Shown here piece after piece: positions 25,907 to 35,043 of a DNA stretch of 64,000 bases. The stretch comes from Mycolicibacterium mengxianglii (GTDB lineage Bacteria; Actinomycetota; Actinomycetes; Mycobacteriales; Mycobacteriaceae): NCBI RefSeq assembly GCF_015710575.1, contig NZ_CP065373.1, forward strand, positions 2,728,001 to 2,792,000. The letters run 5' to 3'. A program made the position numbers and the translations under genes. The notes under the pieces were generated by a model. That model did no database searches. It worked only from the letters and a program-made list of their open reading frames with translations, and was not told the origin of the DNA. Within the stretch, counting starts at the first letter, position 1, and every line of letters starts with the position of its first letter.

Positions 25907-26845
25907 TTACACTTTCTCGCCGTCGTTGACGAAGTTGGACAGAGCGGCAACGACGGCGTCGGGCTGCTCGTCCGGTATGTAGTGCCCTGCATCAGGCACG
26001 ACGATACCGGTCACGTTGTCGGCCCAGGGCCTGATGGACGCTGCCATGTCGCGAATGGTGCCGTAGCGGCTGGAGATTCCCAGAATCGGCACCGTGAGGT
26101 GTCGCCGCTCCAGGATTTCGTGGTTCATACGCGCGGATTCAGAGGCTTCTCGGTAATAGGCCAGGCAGGCGTGGAGTCCGCCATCAGCGGCGAGCGCCGC
26201 GGCATAGTGGTCGATGTCGGATTCGTCGAAGGTGTTGGGGGAGTGGGCCTTGGCTTTCAGGAACCAACCCACGTACTCGCGTTCGCGGCCCGCGAGCAGT
26301 ATCTCGGGCAGATCGGGCACGAGATGGAATGCGAAATGCCACGTCTTCCAGGCGAGCGCGGGGTCGGTCGAAATGGTGGCGGGCAGTGTGATGCCCGGAA
26401 TTCCGGCGTCCAGCAGTGCCACGCCGCTCAGTCGGTCTTCGTGCTTCAAGGCGAGAGAGAAAGCGACCCAAGCGCCGAGGTCGTGGCCGACCAGCCAATA
26501 CTTGGAAACCCCAAGGGCTTTCACAGCGGAATGCACGTAGTCGGCGACAGTGTGCGTGTCGTAGCTCAGGTCAGGACGTTCGGAGTGACCCTGACCGGGC
26601 AAGTCGAGTGCGATCACGTGATGCCGAGCGGCGAGGCCGGGCATCACCTCTCGCCATTCCCACCAGGTCTGGGGAAATCCGGCGAGCAACACGACAGCCG
26701 AGCCATTGGATTTACCGCCCTCGACGGCATGAACGCAGACACCGTCTGCGTCGACCCAACGGTGGTTGAATGCCGCCAGCTCTTGTAGTGGCAGTCCGCT
26801 GACCGGGTTGTCACAGAAGTGTGCGGCGGTAGCAGGGTCGGTCAT
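25907..26845 (-). CDS. Alpha/beta-fold epoxide hydrolase-like enzyme
   Basis: 312 aa from ATG 26845. Oxyanion loop LLAGFPQTWWEWR (residues about 53-65), nucleophile motif GHDLGAW with Asp122, and the catalytic His near the end in VPDAGHYIPDEQPDAV. An Asp rather than Ser nucleophile, together with the HGxP-like GFPQTWWEW loop, places it with epoxide hydrolases, haloalkane or fluoroacetate dehalogenases. The cap domain contains two Tyr-rich helices (HYAAALAADGGLHACLAYYRE), the Tyr of which could activate an epoxide. Divergent TetR gene with a perfect operator between. Confidence 0.9.
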   Translation of the reverse strand: MTDPATAAHFCDNPVSGLPLQELAAFNHRWVDADGVCVHAVEGGKSNGSAVVLLAGFPQTWWEWREVMPGLAARHHVIALDLPGQGHSERPDLSYDTHTVADYVHSAVKALGVSKYWLVGHDLGAWVAFSLALKHEDRLSGVALLDAGIPGITLPATISTDPALAWKTWHFAFHLVPDLPEILLAGREREYVGWFLKAKAHSPNTFDESDIDHYAAALAADGGLHACLAYYREASESARMNHEILERRHLTVPILGISSRYGTIRDMAASIRPWADNVTGIVVPDAGHYIPDEQPDAVVAALSNFVNDGEKV

Positions 26846-26948
26846 GAATGTCCTCCATCGGTGTCGACACAAACGACAAAAGCAAGGGCGTGGCGTTGCG
26901 TCGACGCAAGTCGTGCGGGCGCAGGAACGGGAATGTGATCAGCATACG

Positions 26949-26974
26949 CATCTTGAACTAAACAGTTCAAGATG
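26949..26974. promoter_or_regulatory. Perfect inverted repeat, TetR operator candidate
   Basis: CATCTTGAACT (26949-26959), AAAC spacer, AGTTCAAGATG (26964-26974): 11-bp perfect arms, located between the epoxide-hydrolase-like gene (start 26845) and the TetR start region (26977 onward). Core TTGAACT..AGTTCAA is like many TetR operators. Confidence 0.78.
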
Positions 26975-26976
26975 AG

Positions 26977-27618
26977 ATGATGGCGATGCGTTCAGGACTC
27001 GTAGTTAGGTGTGGTGTGGCAGGCAAGAAGCAGTTTGACGTCGACACGGTGCTCGATGCGGCGATGATCCAGTTCTGGCGGGCCGGACACGCCGCGACGT
27101 CGGTTGACGACCTGTCCCGTGCGACCGGGCTCAACCGAAGCTCCCTCTACTCGTCCTTCGGTGACAAGGACGAACTGTTCCTACAGTGCTTGCAGCGCTA
27201 TGTCACGCGCTACGGAGGCAAGTACGACACCGCGCTGTCCTGCGCCGCCGATCAACCATTGCGAGCCGTGGAGGCGTTCTTCGAGGTGACTCTGGAACGC
27301 ATCGCGGACCCTGAGCTACCCGATGGGTGCCTGGTGGCCCAAACGGTCATGGCGTCGACGGTGCTTAGACCCAGCGTCGCCCAGCGCGCGCAGGTGGCGA
27401 TCGGCTTGCAGCGCACCAGATTACGCGCCGCGCTGACAGCGGGCGGATTGCCTGAATTACGCGCCGATGCTTTGGCGCTTCACCTGGCGGCGGTGAATCA
27501 GTCGTTAGCTGTCATGAGCAGAAGTGAGGCGGGCCACGGGCAGCTGCGTGTCATCGTCGACGTGACCCTTGACGCGCTTGCGCAGACTCTCCCCGTGAAC
27601 GGTCGGGTCTGTCGGTAG
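26977..27618 (+). CDS. TetR-family regulator
   Basis: Up to 213 aa; the family alignment starts at VAGKKQFDVDTVLDAAMIQF, so GTG 27016 is the likelier start, while ATG codons at 26977, 26980 and 26986 lie too close to the operator. HTH: WRAGHAATSVDDLSRATGLNRSSLYSSFGDKDELF. C-terminal domain contains DPELPDGCLVAQTVMAS, the GC-L motif of the TetR subfamily that often controls oxidoreductases or hydrolases next door. Divergent from the epoxide-hydrolase-like gene. Confidence 0.9.
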   Translation: MMAMRSGLVVRCGVAGKKQFDVDTVLDAAMIQFWRAGHAATSVDDLSRATGLNRSSLYSSFGDKDELFLQCLQRYVTRYGGKYDTALSCAADQPLRAVEAFFEVTLERIADPELPDGCLVAQTVMASTVLRPSVAQRAQVAIGLQRTRLRAALTAGGLPELRADALALHLAAVNQSLAVMSRSEAGHGQLRVIVDVTLDALAQTLPVNGRVCR

Positions 27619-27753
27619 GTGTCCGATTGATCGGATGAACCTATGGGAGCAGTAGTTGGGATGTTCGGGTTTCATCAGATTCAGCGAGAGCTGTTGGGCC
27701 GCAGTGTGACATGCCATGGAAACGGGGCCAGGTCGGATTGTCGGTACATCGCG

Positions 27754-28005
27754 TCAAGTGATCGTGAAGAGTTGTTGCGCGTTTCCAGAAGCAAAGGCGA
27801 TTCTGGACTCGTCGTCCGCAAAGTTGGTCAGGAATGTTACGAGCTCTTCCCGGGTCGGCGACTGGAAGGGGTAGTCGGTGGAGAACAAGATTCGATCTGG
27901 TGTGGTGACGGCGAGGGCGTGATGGAGCAGGGCCGGGTCGAGCATGCCGGACGCGGTGACCCATACATTCTGCTGCAGGTATTCGGTGATGGATCGATCG
28001 AGGCC
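27754..28005 (-). pseudogene. Amidohydrolase (Amidohydro_2 type), C-terminal remnant
   Basis: Reads SITEYLQQNVWVTASGMLDP, PDRILFSTDYPFQSPTREELVTFL and ends SRIAFASGNAQQLFTIT-stop. The DYPF(Q/E) segment and the terminal GNAQ/A-LF motif are the C-terminus of 2-amino-3-carboxymuconate- or resorcylate-decarboxylase-like amidohydrolases. The N-terminal two thirds, including the metal-binding HxH, are missing; the frame meets the TetR fragment of the other strand near 28010. Confidence 0.78.
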
Positions 28006-28014
28006 TGCGATCGG

Positions 28015-28333
28015 GGAGAGCGTTCCTGCACATCTCGCCGAGGTCCTCAGCATCAGACTGCGCGAGCTGCCCCCTGCGACACGGGCACTGATGCGCTCGA
28101 TGCTCACCTCACCGGAAGCCGCCATAGCGATGCGGGACTATTTACAGGAACGGACGTCGAACTTGGCCCGTGCGATGTCCGGAGACGACACGGAGCTTCG
28201 AGCGGCAGTGATGGTCTCGAGCATTCTCGGTATCACCATCGCGCGGCACTTCCTCGACCTTGCTCCACTGTCAGACCTCGACGACGCCCGAATCACGGCC
28301 CTGACCGACGCGTGGCTGGCCCCACTCGCGTGA
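28015..28333 (+). pseudogene. TetR regulator, C-terminal remnant
   Basis: Reads PPATRALMRSMLTSPEAAIAM, RAAVMVSSILGITIARHFLD and ends DARITALTDAWLAPLA-stop. The MRSMLTSPEAA segment and the helix GITIARHFL are typical of the TetR ligand-binding domain; the DNA-binding N-terminus is absent. Upstream in frame is antisense of the amidohydrolase fragment, so two unrelated truncated genes abut here. Confidence 0.7.
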
Positions 28334-28371
28334 TGTGATCGCGCGGCGGCGCCGTGGGGTCAGTGTCGTGC

Positions 28372-29271
28372 TCATCGCCCCACCATCGCGTCTGTCAGGC
28401 CGGCGGCCCCGCTGCCCGACCCCGCCGGATCCCGGCGCAGTACCAGGGCGGCGATGCCCAGCACGATCAGTGTGAGCACCAGCATCAACGTGGACATCGC
28501 TGCGATCTCCGGCCGCAGCGATGCCTTGAGCGACGCGAAAATGTACACCGGCCACGGCGTCGAGCCGGCCACGGAGACGAACGACGAGACAACCGTGTTG
28601 TCGAGGCTGAGGGTGAAGGCAAGGAGCGCACCCGAGATGACCGCGGGTCGGATGAGCGGCAGCGTGATGTCGGTGAACCGACGGAAGGGCGGAGCGTACA
28701 GGTCGGCGGCGGCCTCTTCGAGGGTCTCGTTCATCCCGGACATCCGGGCCCGCACGATGAAAGTGACTACCGCGCTTGCGAAGAGGGAGTTGGCGATGAT
28801 GAGGCGCACCTGACCGATGTTGAAGCCGGTGAAACCCCAGTCGACTCCCAGCGTGACAAACCAGGGGAGCAGCGAGATTGCACTGACGATCTCCGGAGTC
28901 ACCATCACCAGCCCCAGCAACACGAGCAGGCCGGGTGCCCACCGGCCGGGTCGTCGGGTCAGCGCAATTCCGGCGAAGGTGCCGAGCAGGGTGGCGACCA
29001 CAGCGGTGCCGGCGGCGGTGACCAACGAGACGGCGATCGAGTTGGTGATCGCCGGATTGGTCAGGGCCGCGAGGTAGGGCTGGATGCTGAATCCCTCGAA
29101 CGTCTGCAGGGACCGCCCGGAGTTGAACGAGAAGACGACGATGACGGCGATCGGGAAGAAGAGGAACAGCAGGCCAAGCATTCCCCAGACGTTCAGGAAG
29201 GCGTCGGCGGGACGGATCTTGCGGCGACTGCGCCGCCGGGGGGGACCTGCGACCTGCGCCGTAACCGTCAT
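28372..29271 (-). CDS. ABC transporter permease, PotC-like (polyamine class)
   Basis: 299 aa, six hydrophobic segments. N-terminal cytoplasmic basic stretch then MLGLLFLFFPIAVIVVFSFN. The EAA-loop equivalent is NETLEEAAADLYAPPFRRFTDITLPLIRPA, with the unusual DLYAPPF in place of the common DLGA. It overlaps the partner permease by ATGA. Part of a four-component importer (permeases, binding lipoprotein, ATPase) followed by an amidohydrolase. Confidence 0.92.
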   Translation of the reverse strand: MTVTAQVAGPPRRRSRRKIRPADAFLNVWGMLGLLFLFFPIAVIVVFSFNSGRSLQTFEGFSIQPYLAALTNPAITNSIAVSLVTAAGTAVVATLLGTFAGIALTRRPGRWAPGLLVLLGLVMVTPEIVSAISLLPWFVTLGVDWGFTGFNIGQVRLIIANSLFASAVVTFIVRARMSGMNETLEEAAADLYAPPFRRFTDITLPLIRPAVISGALLAFTLSLDNTVVSSFVSVAGSTPWPVYIFASLKASLRPEIAAMSTLMLVLTLIVLGIAALVLRRDPAGSGSGAAGLTDAMVGR

Positions 29272-30191
29272 GAGGGTTCCTTCGCCGGGAGTTTCAGGGA
29301 TGTCATCGCGGTGGCGATACGACCGATCACTTTGAGGAGCGCGCCGACCACGGCACTCGTTCCGAAGATGGCCAGCATGAGCAACACTGCCATCGCCGCG
29401 CCAAGCGCCCAGTTTTGTGCGCTCTGGAACTGGGCGGCCACCATCTGACCGACCATGCTGCCGCTGGCACCACCGAGAACGGTTGGGGTGATGTAGTCAC
29501 CCATCAGCGGGACGAACACCAGCAGCAACCCGGCGGTCACCCCAGGTGCGGCCAGCGGAACGGTGATGCGCCAGAGGGTGTCCCACGCCGTGGCACCGAG
29601 GTCGCGGCTGGCCTCGAGCAGCTTGGGGTCCAGCCGCTCCAGCGCCACGTACAGGGGCAGGATCATCAGCGGCAGATAGTTGTAGACCACGCCGAGCTGC
29701 ACCGCGGCCGAGGTGTACAGCACGTGCATGGGTCCGTCGGTCAGATGGGCCCATTGCAGGATCTTCGAGACGAAACCCTCTGGGCTCAGCGAGATCTGCC
29801 ACCCGATGGTGCGAACCAGGAAGTTGGTCCAGTACGGGATCAGCACCAGGGCCAAGACCACACCGCGCCATTTCGGGGCCAGCTTCACCGCCATCCAGTA
29901 GGCCATCGGAAACGCGATGACCAAACAGAGCACGGTCCCCGTCATGGCGATCTTCAGGGTGCGAATGAAGATCGCGAAGAACGTGGGCGAGGCGGCCTCG
30001 CCGTAGCGGTCCAGGGACAGGATGTCGTTGGCGTGGGTGATGTAGAGGCCGGGTTTGTAGCCGAAGCTGTACCAGACCACCAGGCCGAACGGCAGGATGA
30101 AGAACAGCAGTATCCACACGCTGATCGGCAGGGCTCCGAGGCCTCCTGGCAGCCTTCTTGACGACCGAAGTTGTCGCCCCGAGGCGGTCAC
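29268..30191 (-). CDS. ABC transporter permease, PotB-like (polyamine class)
   Basis: 307 aa, six hydrophobic segments. Typical PotB features: ISVWILLFFILPFGLVVWYSF at the start, PYWTNFLVRTIGWQ, and the EAA loop LLEASRDLGATAWDTLWRIT followed by VPLMGDYITPTVLGG. It overlaps both the binding-protein gene (4 nt) and the PotC-like gene (4 nt), so the operon is tightly coupled. Confidence 0.94.
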   Translation of the reverse strand: MTASGRQLRSSRRLPGGLGALPISVWILLFFILPFGLVVWYSFGYKPGLYITHANDILSLDRYGEAASPTFFAIFIRTLKIAMTGTVLCLVIAFPMAYWMAVKLAPKWRGVVLALVLIPYWTNFLVRTIGWQISLSPEGFVSKILQWAHLTDGPMHVLYTSAAVQLGVVYNYLPLMILPLYVALERLDPKLLEASRDLGATAWDTLWRITVPLAAPGVTAGLLLVFVPLMGDYITPTVLGGASGSMVGQMVAAQFQSAQNWALGAAMAVLLMLAIFGTSAVVGALLKVIGRIATAMTSLKLPAKEPS

Positions 30192-31333
30192 TGGCCCGCC
30201 GCCGCCTTGAGCTCGTCGTAGATCGCGATGATTTCGCCGTCGGCGGAGGTCATCTCGCTGTACACCAGCTTTTTCATGATGTCATCGCTGATGAAGACGA
30301 GATCGCGGCGCTCGACATCGGCCTCTTTGGCCGCTTCTTCGATGCCGTCGATGCCGGTGTTGTAGCCGATGTAGGTGAGCTCCTTGAGGGAGACGGCCGG
30401 GTCCAGCACGTAGTTGATGAACTTGTACGCGGCTTCTTCGTTGGGTGCACCGTTGACGATGGCCCAGTTGTCCTGCCAGAGGTTCGCGCCCTCCGACGGC
30501 CAGACCCACTTGTACCGGTCGGGCTCGGCGTTGCCGAGGATGCCGAGGCGGGCATCGCCGTTCCAGCAGTGAATCAGGGCGCGGGCGGACGACGAGATGG
30601 AGGCGTTGGTGGACGACTCGAAGGCCTGCACGTGCGGCGCGATCTTCTCCACGATGAAGGTGCGATAGGCCGCGATGTCGGCGGGGTCGGTGGTGTTGGG
30701 GGTGATCCCGTTGGCGTAGAAGTAGGCGAACGCCACCTCGGCCTGGTCTTCGAGCAGTGACAGGCTTCCGGATGCCTCGTTCTGCGCGGCGTCGAGAAAG
30801 TCGACCCACGAGGTCAGATCGCGTTTGATGATGGTGGTGTCGTAGACGTAGCCGGTGGACCCCCAGTCCTTGCAGACGCTGTACTTGTTGCCGGGGTCGA
30901 ACGGGGTATCGACGACATTGGGGTTGAGGTTCTTCATGTTCGGCAGTTTGGCGAGGTCGAGTTCGGTGAGCAGTCCGCCGGTGGCCATCTGCTGAACGGA
31001 CGAATGGGTGGGGACGCAGATGTCGTAGCCGGAGGTGCCTTTGGCGGCACTGAGTTTGGCGATCATCTCCGGGTTGGAACCGTAGGAGTCGAGGGTGATC
31101 TTGGGCCCGTTGGCCGAGGTGAACTCGGCCAGCACGTCGGGGTCGTCGTATTCACCCCAGGTGTAGATGTTCAAACTGTCGGATGACGACCCGCCACCGC
31201 CCGACGAACTGGAGCAGGCGGCGAGAAAGGCGCCCACCCCGAGCGCAGCGGTCCCGCCCAGGAAGGTCCGGCGGTTGAGCGACTTCTTCAGCGCTTCGGG
31301 AACGAGAATGCGAACGGGCTGTTGCTGATTCAT
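30188..31333 (-). CDS. Spermidine/putrescine-type solute-binding lipoprotein
   Basis: 381 aa PotD-class binding protein. Its export signal combines a twin-arginine-like NRRTFLGG and a lipobox FLAAC, followed by a Ser/Gly linker; the Cys becomes lipidated. The mature part starts DSLNIYTWGEYDDPDVLAEF, the conserved polyamine-binding opening, with VWPSEGANLWQDNWAIVNGA near the end. Known relatives bind polyamines, but also other cationic or amine compounds; the ligand here could be the amide handled by the neighbouring amidohydrolase. Confidence 0.93.
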   Translation of the reverse strand: MNQQQPVRILVPEALKKSLNRRTFLGGTAALGVGAFLAACSSSSGGGGSSSDSLNIYTWGEYDDPDVLAEFTSANGPKITLDSYGSNPEMIAKLSAAKGTSGYDICVPTHSSVQQMATGGLLTELDLAKLPNMKNLNPNVVDTPFDPGNKYSVCKDWGSTGYVYDTTIIKRDLTSWVDFLDAAQNEASGSLSLLEDQAEVAFAYFYANGITPNTTDPADIAAYRTFIVEKIAPHVQAFESSTNASISSSARALIHCWNGDARLGILGNAEPDRYKWVWPSEGANLWQDNWAIVNGAPNEEAAYKFINYVLDPAVSLKELTYIGYNTGIDGIEEAAKEADVERRDLVFISDDIMKKLVYSEMTSADGEIIAIYDELKAAAGQ

Positions 31334-31381
31334 GGCGTGGCTTCCGGGTCGAGGGGAGACGGTGGGCGGGGGAGCGAGCGG

Positions 31382-32539
31382 CTACGACGTGAAGATGCGC
31401 ACAGCGTCAGCCGACCACGAACACGTCACGGTTGATCCGAGTTCGGTGGGTGGATTGGCGGCGCGGGGAAGACGGGCCAGGATTTGGTCGTCGTTGGGCG
31501 TGTGGATGACCAACTGCAGGCTGTGGCCGAGTTCTGAGACCCCGAGCAGCGTGCCGGTGACAGCGTTGACCGGGGCGTCTGGCACAGGGGCGGTGGCACC
31601 GGGCAGCGCCGCAGCGGTGACCGTCACCGACTCCGGCCTGATGGCCGCGGTGACCTCGGCGCCACCCGAGGCCGGCACGCTGCCCTTCGTCGGGCGTGAC
31701 GAGTGCAGCGAAAGGCCCGCGGTGCGCACGCTCACCCCCGCGCTGTCGAACGACGAGATGGTGCCCGGGAAGGAGTTCTGCCGGCCGATGAACCCCGCTA
31801 CAAAGGCCGATTCCGGTGAATCGTAAACGGTTGAGGCTGTGCCGATCTGCTCGATCCGGCCGTCTTTCATCACCGCGACCCGATCACTCATCGACAGCGC
31901 TTCCTCCTGGTCGTGCGTGACGAAGATGAACGTCGTTCCGAGTTCGCGCTGCAGCAGTTTCAGTTCGACCTGCATCTCCTCGCGCAGTTTGCGGTCCAGG
32001 GCGCTCATCGGCTCATCCAGCAGCAGAACAGCCGGTCGGTTCACCAATGCCCTGGCCAGGGCGATCCGTTGCTGCTGGCCACCCGAGAGCTGCGCAGGCT
32101 TGCGGGCCGCGAAAGCGGTCATCCTCACCATGTCGAGGGCAAGGCTCACGCGGTCGGCTATCTCTGCCTTCGGCACGCCGGACAGACGCAGTCCGTAGGC
32201 AACGTTGTCGGCGACTTTCATGTGCGGGAACAGCGCGTAGGCCTGGAACACGGTGTTGACCGGGCGTTTGTGCGGCGGAAGGTTCTCGACGTTGCGGCCG
32301 GAGATTTGGATGGAGCCGTCGTCGGGAAATTCGAATCCGCCGATCAAGCGAAGCGTCGTCGTCTTGCCACACCCGCTCGGCCCCAGCAGGCTGAGGAACT
32401 CACCGGCCTGCACGGTGAGACTGACGTTGTCCACAGCAACGGCCGTACCGTAAGCCTTGGTCAGCGAACGTAATTGAAGCGAGCCGGGTGCGGAGGCCAG
32501 CGGTGCGTCGGCGTCGGCGCGCAGGTCGATGATGCTCAT
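31382..32539 (-). CDS. ABC transporter ATP-binding protein, PotA-like
   Basis: 385 aa. Walker [10 protein letters not shown], signature [15 protein letters not shown], Walker [13 protein letters not shown], switch [13 protein letters not shown], and a C-terminal TOBE domain from about residue 280 ([12 protein letters not shown]). It follows the amidohydrolase (4-nt overlap) and precedes the binding-protein gene by 48 bp, giving the order amidohydrolase, ATPase, binding protein, permease, permease. Confidence 0.95.
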   Translation of the reverse strand: MSIIDLRADADAPLASAPGSLQLRSLTKAYGTAVAVDNVSLTVQAGEFLSLLGPSGCGKTTTLRLIGGFEFPDDGSIQISGRNVENLPPHKRPVNTVFQAYALFPHMKVADNVAYGLRLSGVPKAEIADRVSLALDMVRMTAFAARKPAQLSGGQQQRIALARALVNRPAVLLLDEPMSALDRKLREEMQVELKLLQRELGTTFIFVTHDQEEALSMSDRVAVMKDGRIEQIGTASTVYDSPESAFVAGFIGRQNSFPGTISSFDSAGVSVRTAGLSLHSSRPTKGSVPASGGAEVTAAIRPESVTVTAAALPGATAPVPDAPVNAVTGTLLGVSELGHSLQLVIHTPNDDQILARLPRAANPPTELGSTVTCSWSADAVRIFTS

Positions 32540-34188
32540 GCCGATACCAAGGTTGCGGTTGCGTCGTAGACGATCTCGCCGCCAATTATTGTGTAAATTA
32601 CGCTGGCGGAGCCGATCTCGGAAACCGGAGCGGCGAAGATGTCGCGGTCGAGAATCACGATGTCGGCCGCCTTGCCGACCTCGATGCTTCCCGAGCGCTG
32701 CTCGTCGTGGTTGAGGTAGGCCGTGCCGAGGCTGTGCGCTATCAGCGCGTCGGCCAGTGAAAGCGCCTGTTCGCCGAGGAAAGGCAGAGCTGCCGGGCCG
32801 GTCGCTCCCGCGGGGGCACGGTTGACGGCGGTGTGGATGATCTCCAGCGGATTCGCCGTGCTCACCGGCCAGTCGCTTCCAGAAGCCAACAGCGCCCCGG
32901 CCCGCTGCAGGGAACCGAACGGGTACTGCCAGGCGGCTCGGCGGGTGCCGAGGAACGGGATGGTCAGAACGTCCATCTGGGCCTCATGCCTGGCCCAGAG
33001 CGGTTGCATGTTGGCGACCACTCCGAGTTCGGCGAACCGGGGGATATCGTCGGGGTGGATCACTTGAATGTGGGCCAGCGTGTGCCGAAGATCGCTGTCG
33101 CCGTTGGCCGCGCGGGCCGCCTCGACCGCATCGAGGGACTCGCGCACGGCGCGGTCACCCAAGGCGTGATAGTGCAGCTGGAAGCCCAGGGCGTCGAGTT
33201 GGATCGAGATCTCTTTGAGCGTGGTCGGGTCGACGAAACTTTTGCCCATGTTTTCACCGGGGCAGCCGCACGTATCAAGATAGGGCTCGAGCATTCCGGC
33301 GGTGAAGTTTTCGGCAACGCCGTCCTGCATGATCTTGACCGTGGTGGCGGCGAACCCACCGGCCAGCGCGCGCTCGCGCTTTGCGACGAGCTCGGGAATC
33401 TGCTCGAGCCCACGGTTGCGGTCCCACCACAGTGCGCCGACGACGTGTGCCTTCAGCACGCCGGATGCTGTGGCACGCAGGTACGAGTCGAGCGGGTCCG
33501 GGGTGTCGTTCGTGGCGCCGACGATGGCGTCCTGCCAGGCAGTCACCCCCCAGGAAAACAGTTGTTGCTGCGCAATTTTGAGCGCCTCATCCAAGTCGTG
33601 CTGGGTTGGCAGCGGAATGTGCCGGGCGACGAGGCCCATGGCGCCTTCCTGCAACGTCCCGATCGCGTGGCCGTCGGCGTCGCGTTCGATGCGACCGTCG
33701 AACGGGTCGGGCGTGGTGTCGTCGATTCCGCCGATTTCAAGGGCTTTCGTGTTGACCCAGGCGCCGTGCCCGTCGCGGTTGGGAAAGAACGCAGGCCGGT
33801 CAGCAACGATGGCGTCGAGCGCCGCTGCGGTCGGCAGCCCGCCGGGAAATGAGTCCATCGACCAGCCGCCGCCGCTGATCCACGGCAGCTCAGGATTGGC
33901 CGCCGCGTACTCGGCGATGCGCGTGAGGTAGCCCTCAGCGGTGACGTACGGCGTCAGGTCGCACGCGATCATGTCCAGACCGGCGTGGTACGGGTGGATG
34001 TGGCTGTCTTGAAAGCCGGGGGAGACCAGGCCGCCGGCCGCATCGATCTCGACGGCACCGGATGCGGTGAGTGCGTCCACACCGATAACGGTGATGACGC
34101 CGTTTTCGATCAGGACGGGTTCTTCGACGATTCCGGCCGGGGTGAAGACGTGCCCTCCGGTGATCAACATTCGTTCGCCATTAGCCAT
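32536..34188 (-). CDS. YtcJ-like metal-dependent amidohydrolase
   Basis: 550 aa from ATG 34188 ([19 protein letters not shown]). It has the Amidohydro_3 plan: dihedral small-domain strands, the metal motif [15 protein letters not shown] (HxH), a middle region [19 protein letters not shown] with metal His, THxQ-like [11 protein letters not shown] and the C-terminal [19 protein letters not shown]sp. Members hydrolyse cyclic or N-acyl amides such as N-substituted formamides and hydantoin-like compounds. Position between a cupin regulator and the polyamine-type importer suggests the importer supplies an amide or the released amine. Confidence 0.92.
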   Translation of the reverse strand: MANGERMLITGGHVFTPAGIVEEPVLIENGVITVIGVDALTASGAVEIDAAGGLVSPGFQDSHIHPYHAGLDMIACDLTPYVTAEGYLTRIAEYAAANPELPWISGGGWSMDSFPGGLPTAAALDAIVADRPAFFPNRDGHGAWVNTKALEIGGIDDTTPDPFDGRIERDADGHAIGTLQEGAMGLVARHIPLPTQHDLDEALKIAQQQLFSWGVTAWQDAIVGATNDTPDPLDSYLRATASGVLKAHVVGALWWDRNRGLEQIPELVAKRERALAGGFAATTVKIMQDGVAENFTAGMLEPYLDTCGCPGENMGKSFVDPTTLKEISIQLDALGFQLHYHALGDRAVRESLDAVEAARAANGDSDLRHTLAHIQVIHPDDIPRFAELGVVANMQPLWARHEAQMDVLTIPFLGTRRAAWQYPFGSLQRAGALLASGSDWPVSTANPLEIIHTAVNRAPAGATGPAALPFLGEQALSLADALIAHSLGTAYLNHDEQRSGSIEVGKAADIVILDRDIFAAPVSEIGSASVIYTIIGGEIVYDATATLVSA

Positions 34189-34192
34189 GGTG

Positions 34193-34846
34193 TCATTCCT
34201 TAATCTGGTGTCCGGATGGCGCATTCAGCGGGTTCGTGTCGATCGGCGGGGTGAAATGCGATGTGATCCACATGGCCTGCGCCGAGGTTGCACCGATGTT
34301 GACGGCCCGATGCGGAACCGACGAGAGGTACTCGACGCTGTCGCGTGGCCCGAGGATGAATCTCTCAGCCGCGACCGAGATTTCGATGTGTCCGCTGAGC
34401 ACGTAGAACAGCTCCTGCGCATCGTCGTGGGCGTACGCCTCGGGCCCGGTCGAGCCGCCCACCTCGAACGTGCCTTCATACACTTCGAGCTGGTGGATCG
34501 GTGGCCGCGAGAGCAGCAGCTTCCGCAGTCCGACGTCGCTGGTGAAAACGGGTCGCTCGTCCGCCCGCAGCACGGGCCGAGCGACGGGCGCCTCGTCGGC
34601 GAGCAGGTCGGCCACCGAGACGCCGACGGCCGCAGAGATGCGTTTCAGCACTCCTACGGATACTCCGCACTTGCCGTTCTCCAGCTGGCTGATGAAGCCT
34701 GCGCTCACCCCGGCCCGAGCCGCAGCATCCCGTGTGGACAGTCGGGCACGTTCGCGGGCCGCCCGGAGCCGAGCGCCGAGCATGGCTCGAGCCGGCCTGT
34801 CGATATCGGTCACGGCAATCGTGGGCTCAGGAAGCACGTGCCTCAT
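34193..34846 (-). CDS. XRE-family regulator with C-terminal cupin domain
   Basis: 217 aa. HTH at residues about 25-80 (ARERARLSTRDAAARAGVSAGFISQLENGKCGVSVGVLKRI), cupin at about 135-205 (EAYAHDDAQELFYVLSGHIEISVAAERF, DSVEYLSSVPHRAVNIG). This is the PuuR/EhuR architecture, often regulating polyamine or amino-compound catabolism. It starts the operon that includes the amidohydrolase (4-bp gap) and importer. Direct repeats lie just upstream of its start. Confidence 0.92.
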   Translation of the reverse strand: MRHVLPEPTIAVTDIDRPARAMLGARLRAARERARLSTRDAAARAGVSAGFISQLENGKCGVSVGVLKRISAAVGVSVADLLADEAPVARPVLRADERPVFTSDVGLRKLLLSRPPIHQLEVYEGTFEVGGSTGPEAYAHDDAQELFYVLSGHIEISVAAERFILGPRDSVEYLSSVPHRAVNIGATSAQAMWITSHFTPPIDTNPLNAPSGHQIKE

Positions 34847-34847
34847 T

Positions 34848-34876
34848 TCGCTAAGAGCTACTTAACAGATCGCTAA
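34848..34876. promoter_or_regulatory. Direct repeat TCGCTAA at the XRE-cupin promoter
   Basis: TCGCTAA at 34848-34854 and again at 34870-34876, start-to-start 22 bp (two helical turns), 2 bp upstream of the regulator's ATG. The intervening bases include CTTAACAG, and GTTAAC appears at about 34937 closer to the divergent flavoenzyme. They may be XRE-type operators. Confidence 0.35.
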
Positions 34877-35043
34877 CTGCGAAGGTATGGCCAGGGACGT
34901 CACGGTGCAAGAGGTGGCGCACCGGAACGCAAACTGTTAACACCCCGGAAATGCAGATTCGGTCACGCGGTAGCTCCTCGGAAATCCGTTGTGACATCGA
35001 ATATTCGAAGCTCGTGGACGTTGCTTCGCGCATAATCAAGGTC

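Noticed and set aside
28354..29448. 364-codon plus-strand open frame over the permease gene
   Set aside because: It is hydrophilic, repetitive and antisense to a permease with a clear EAA loop.
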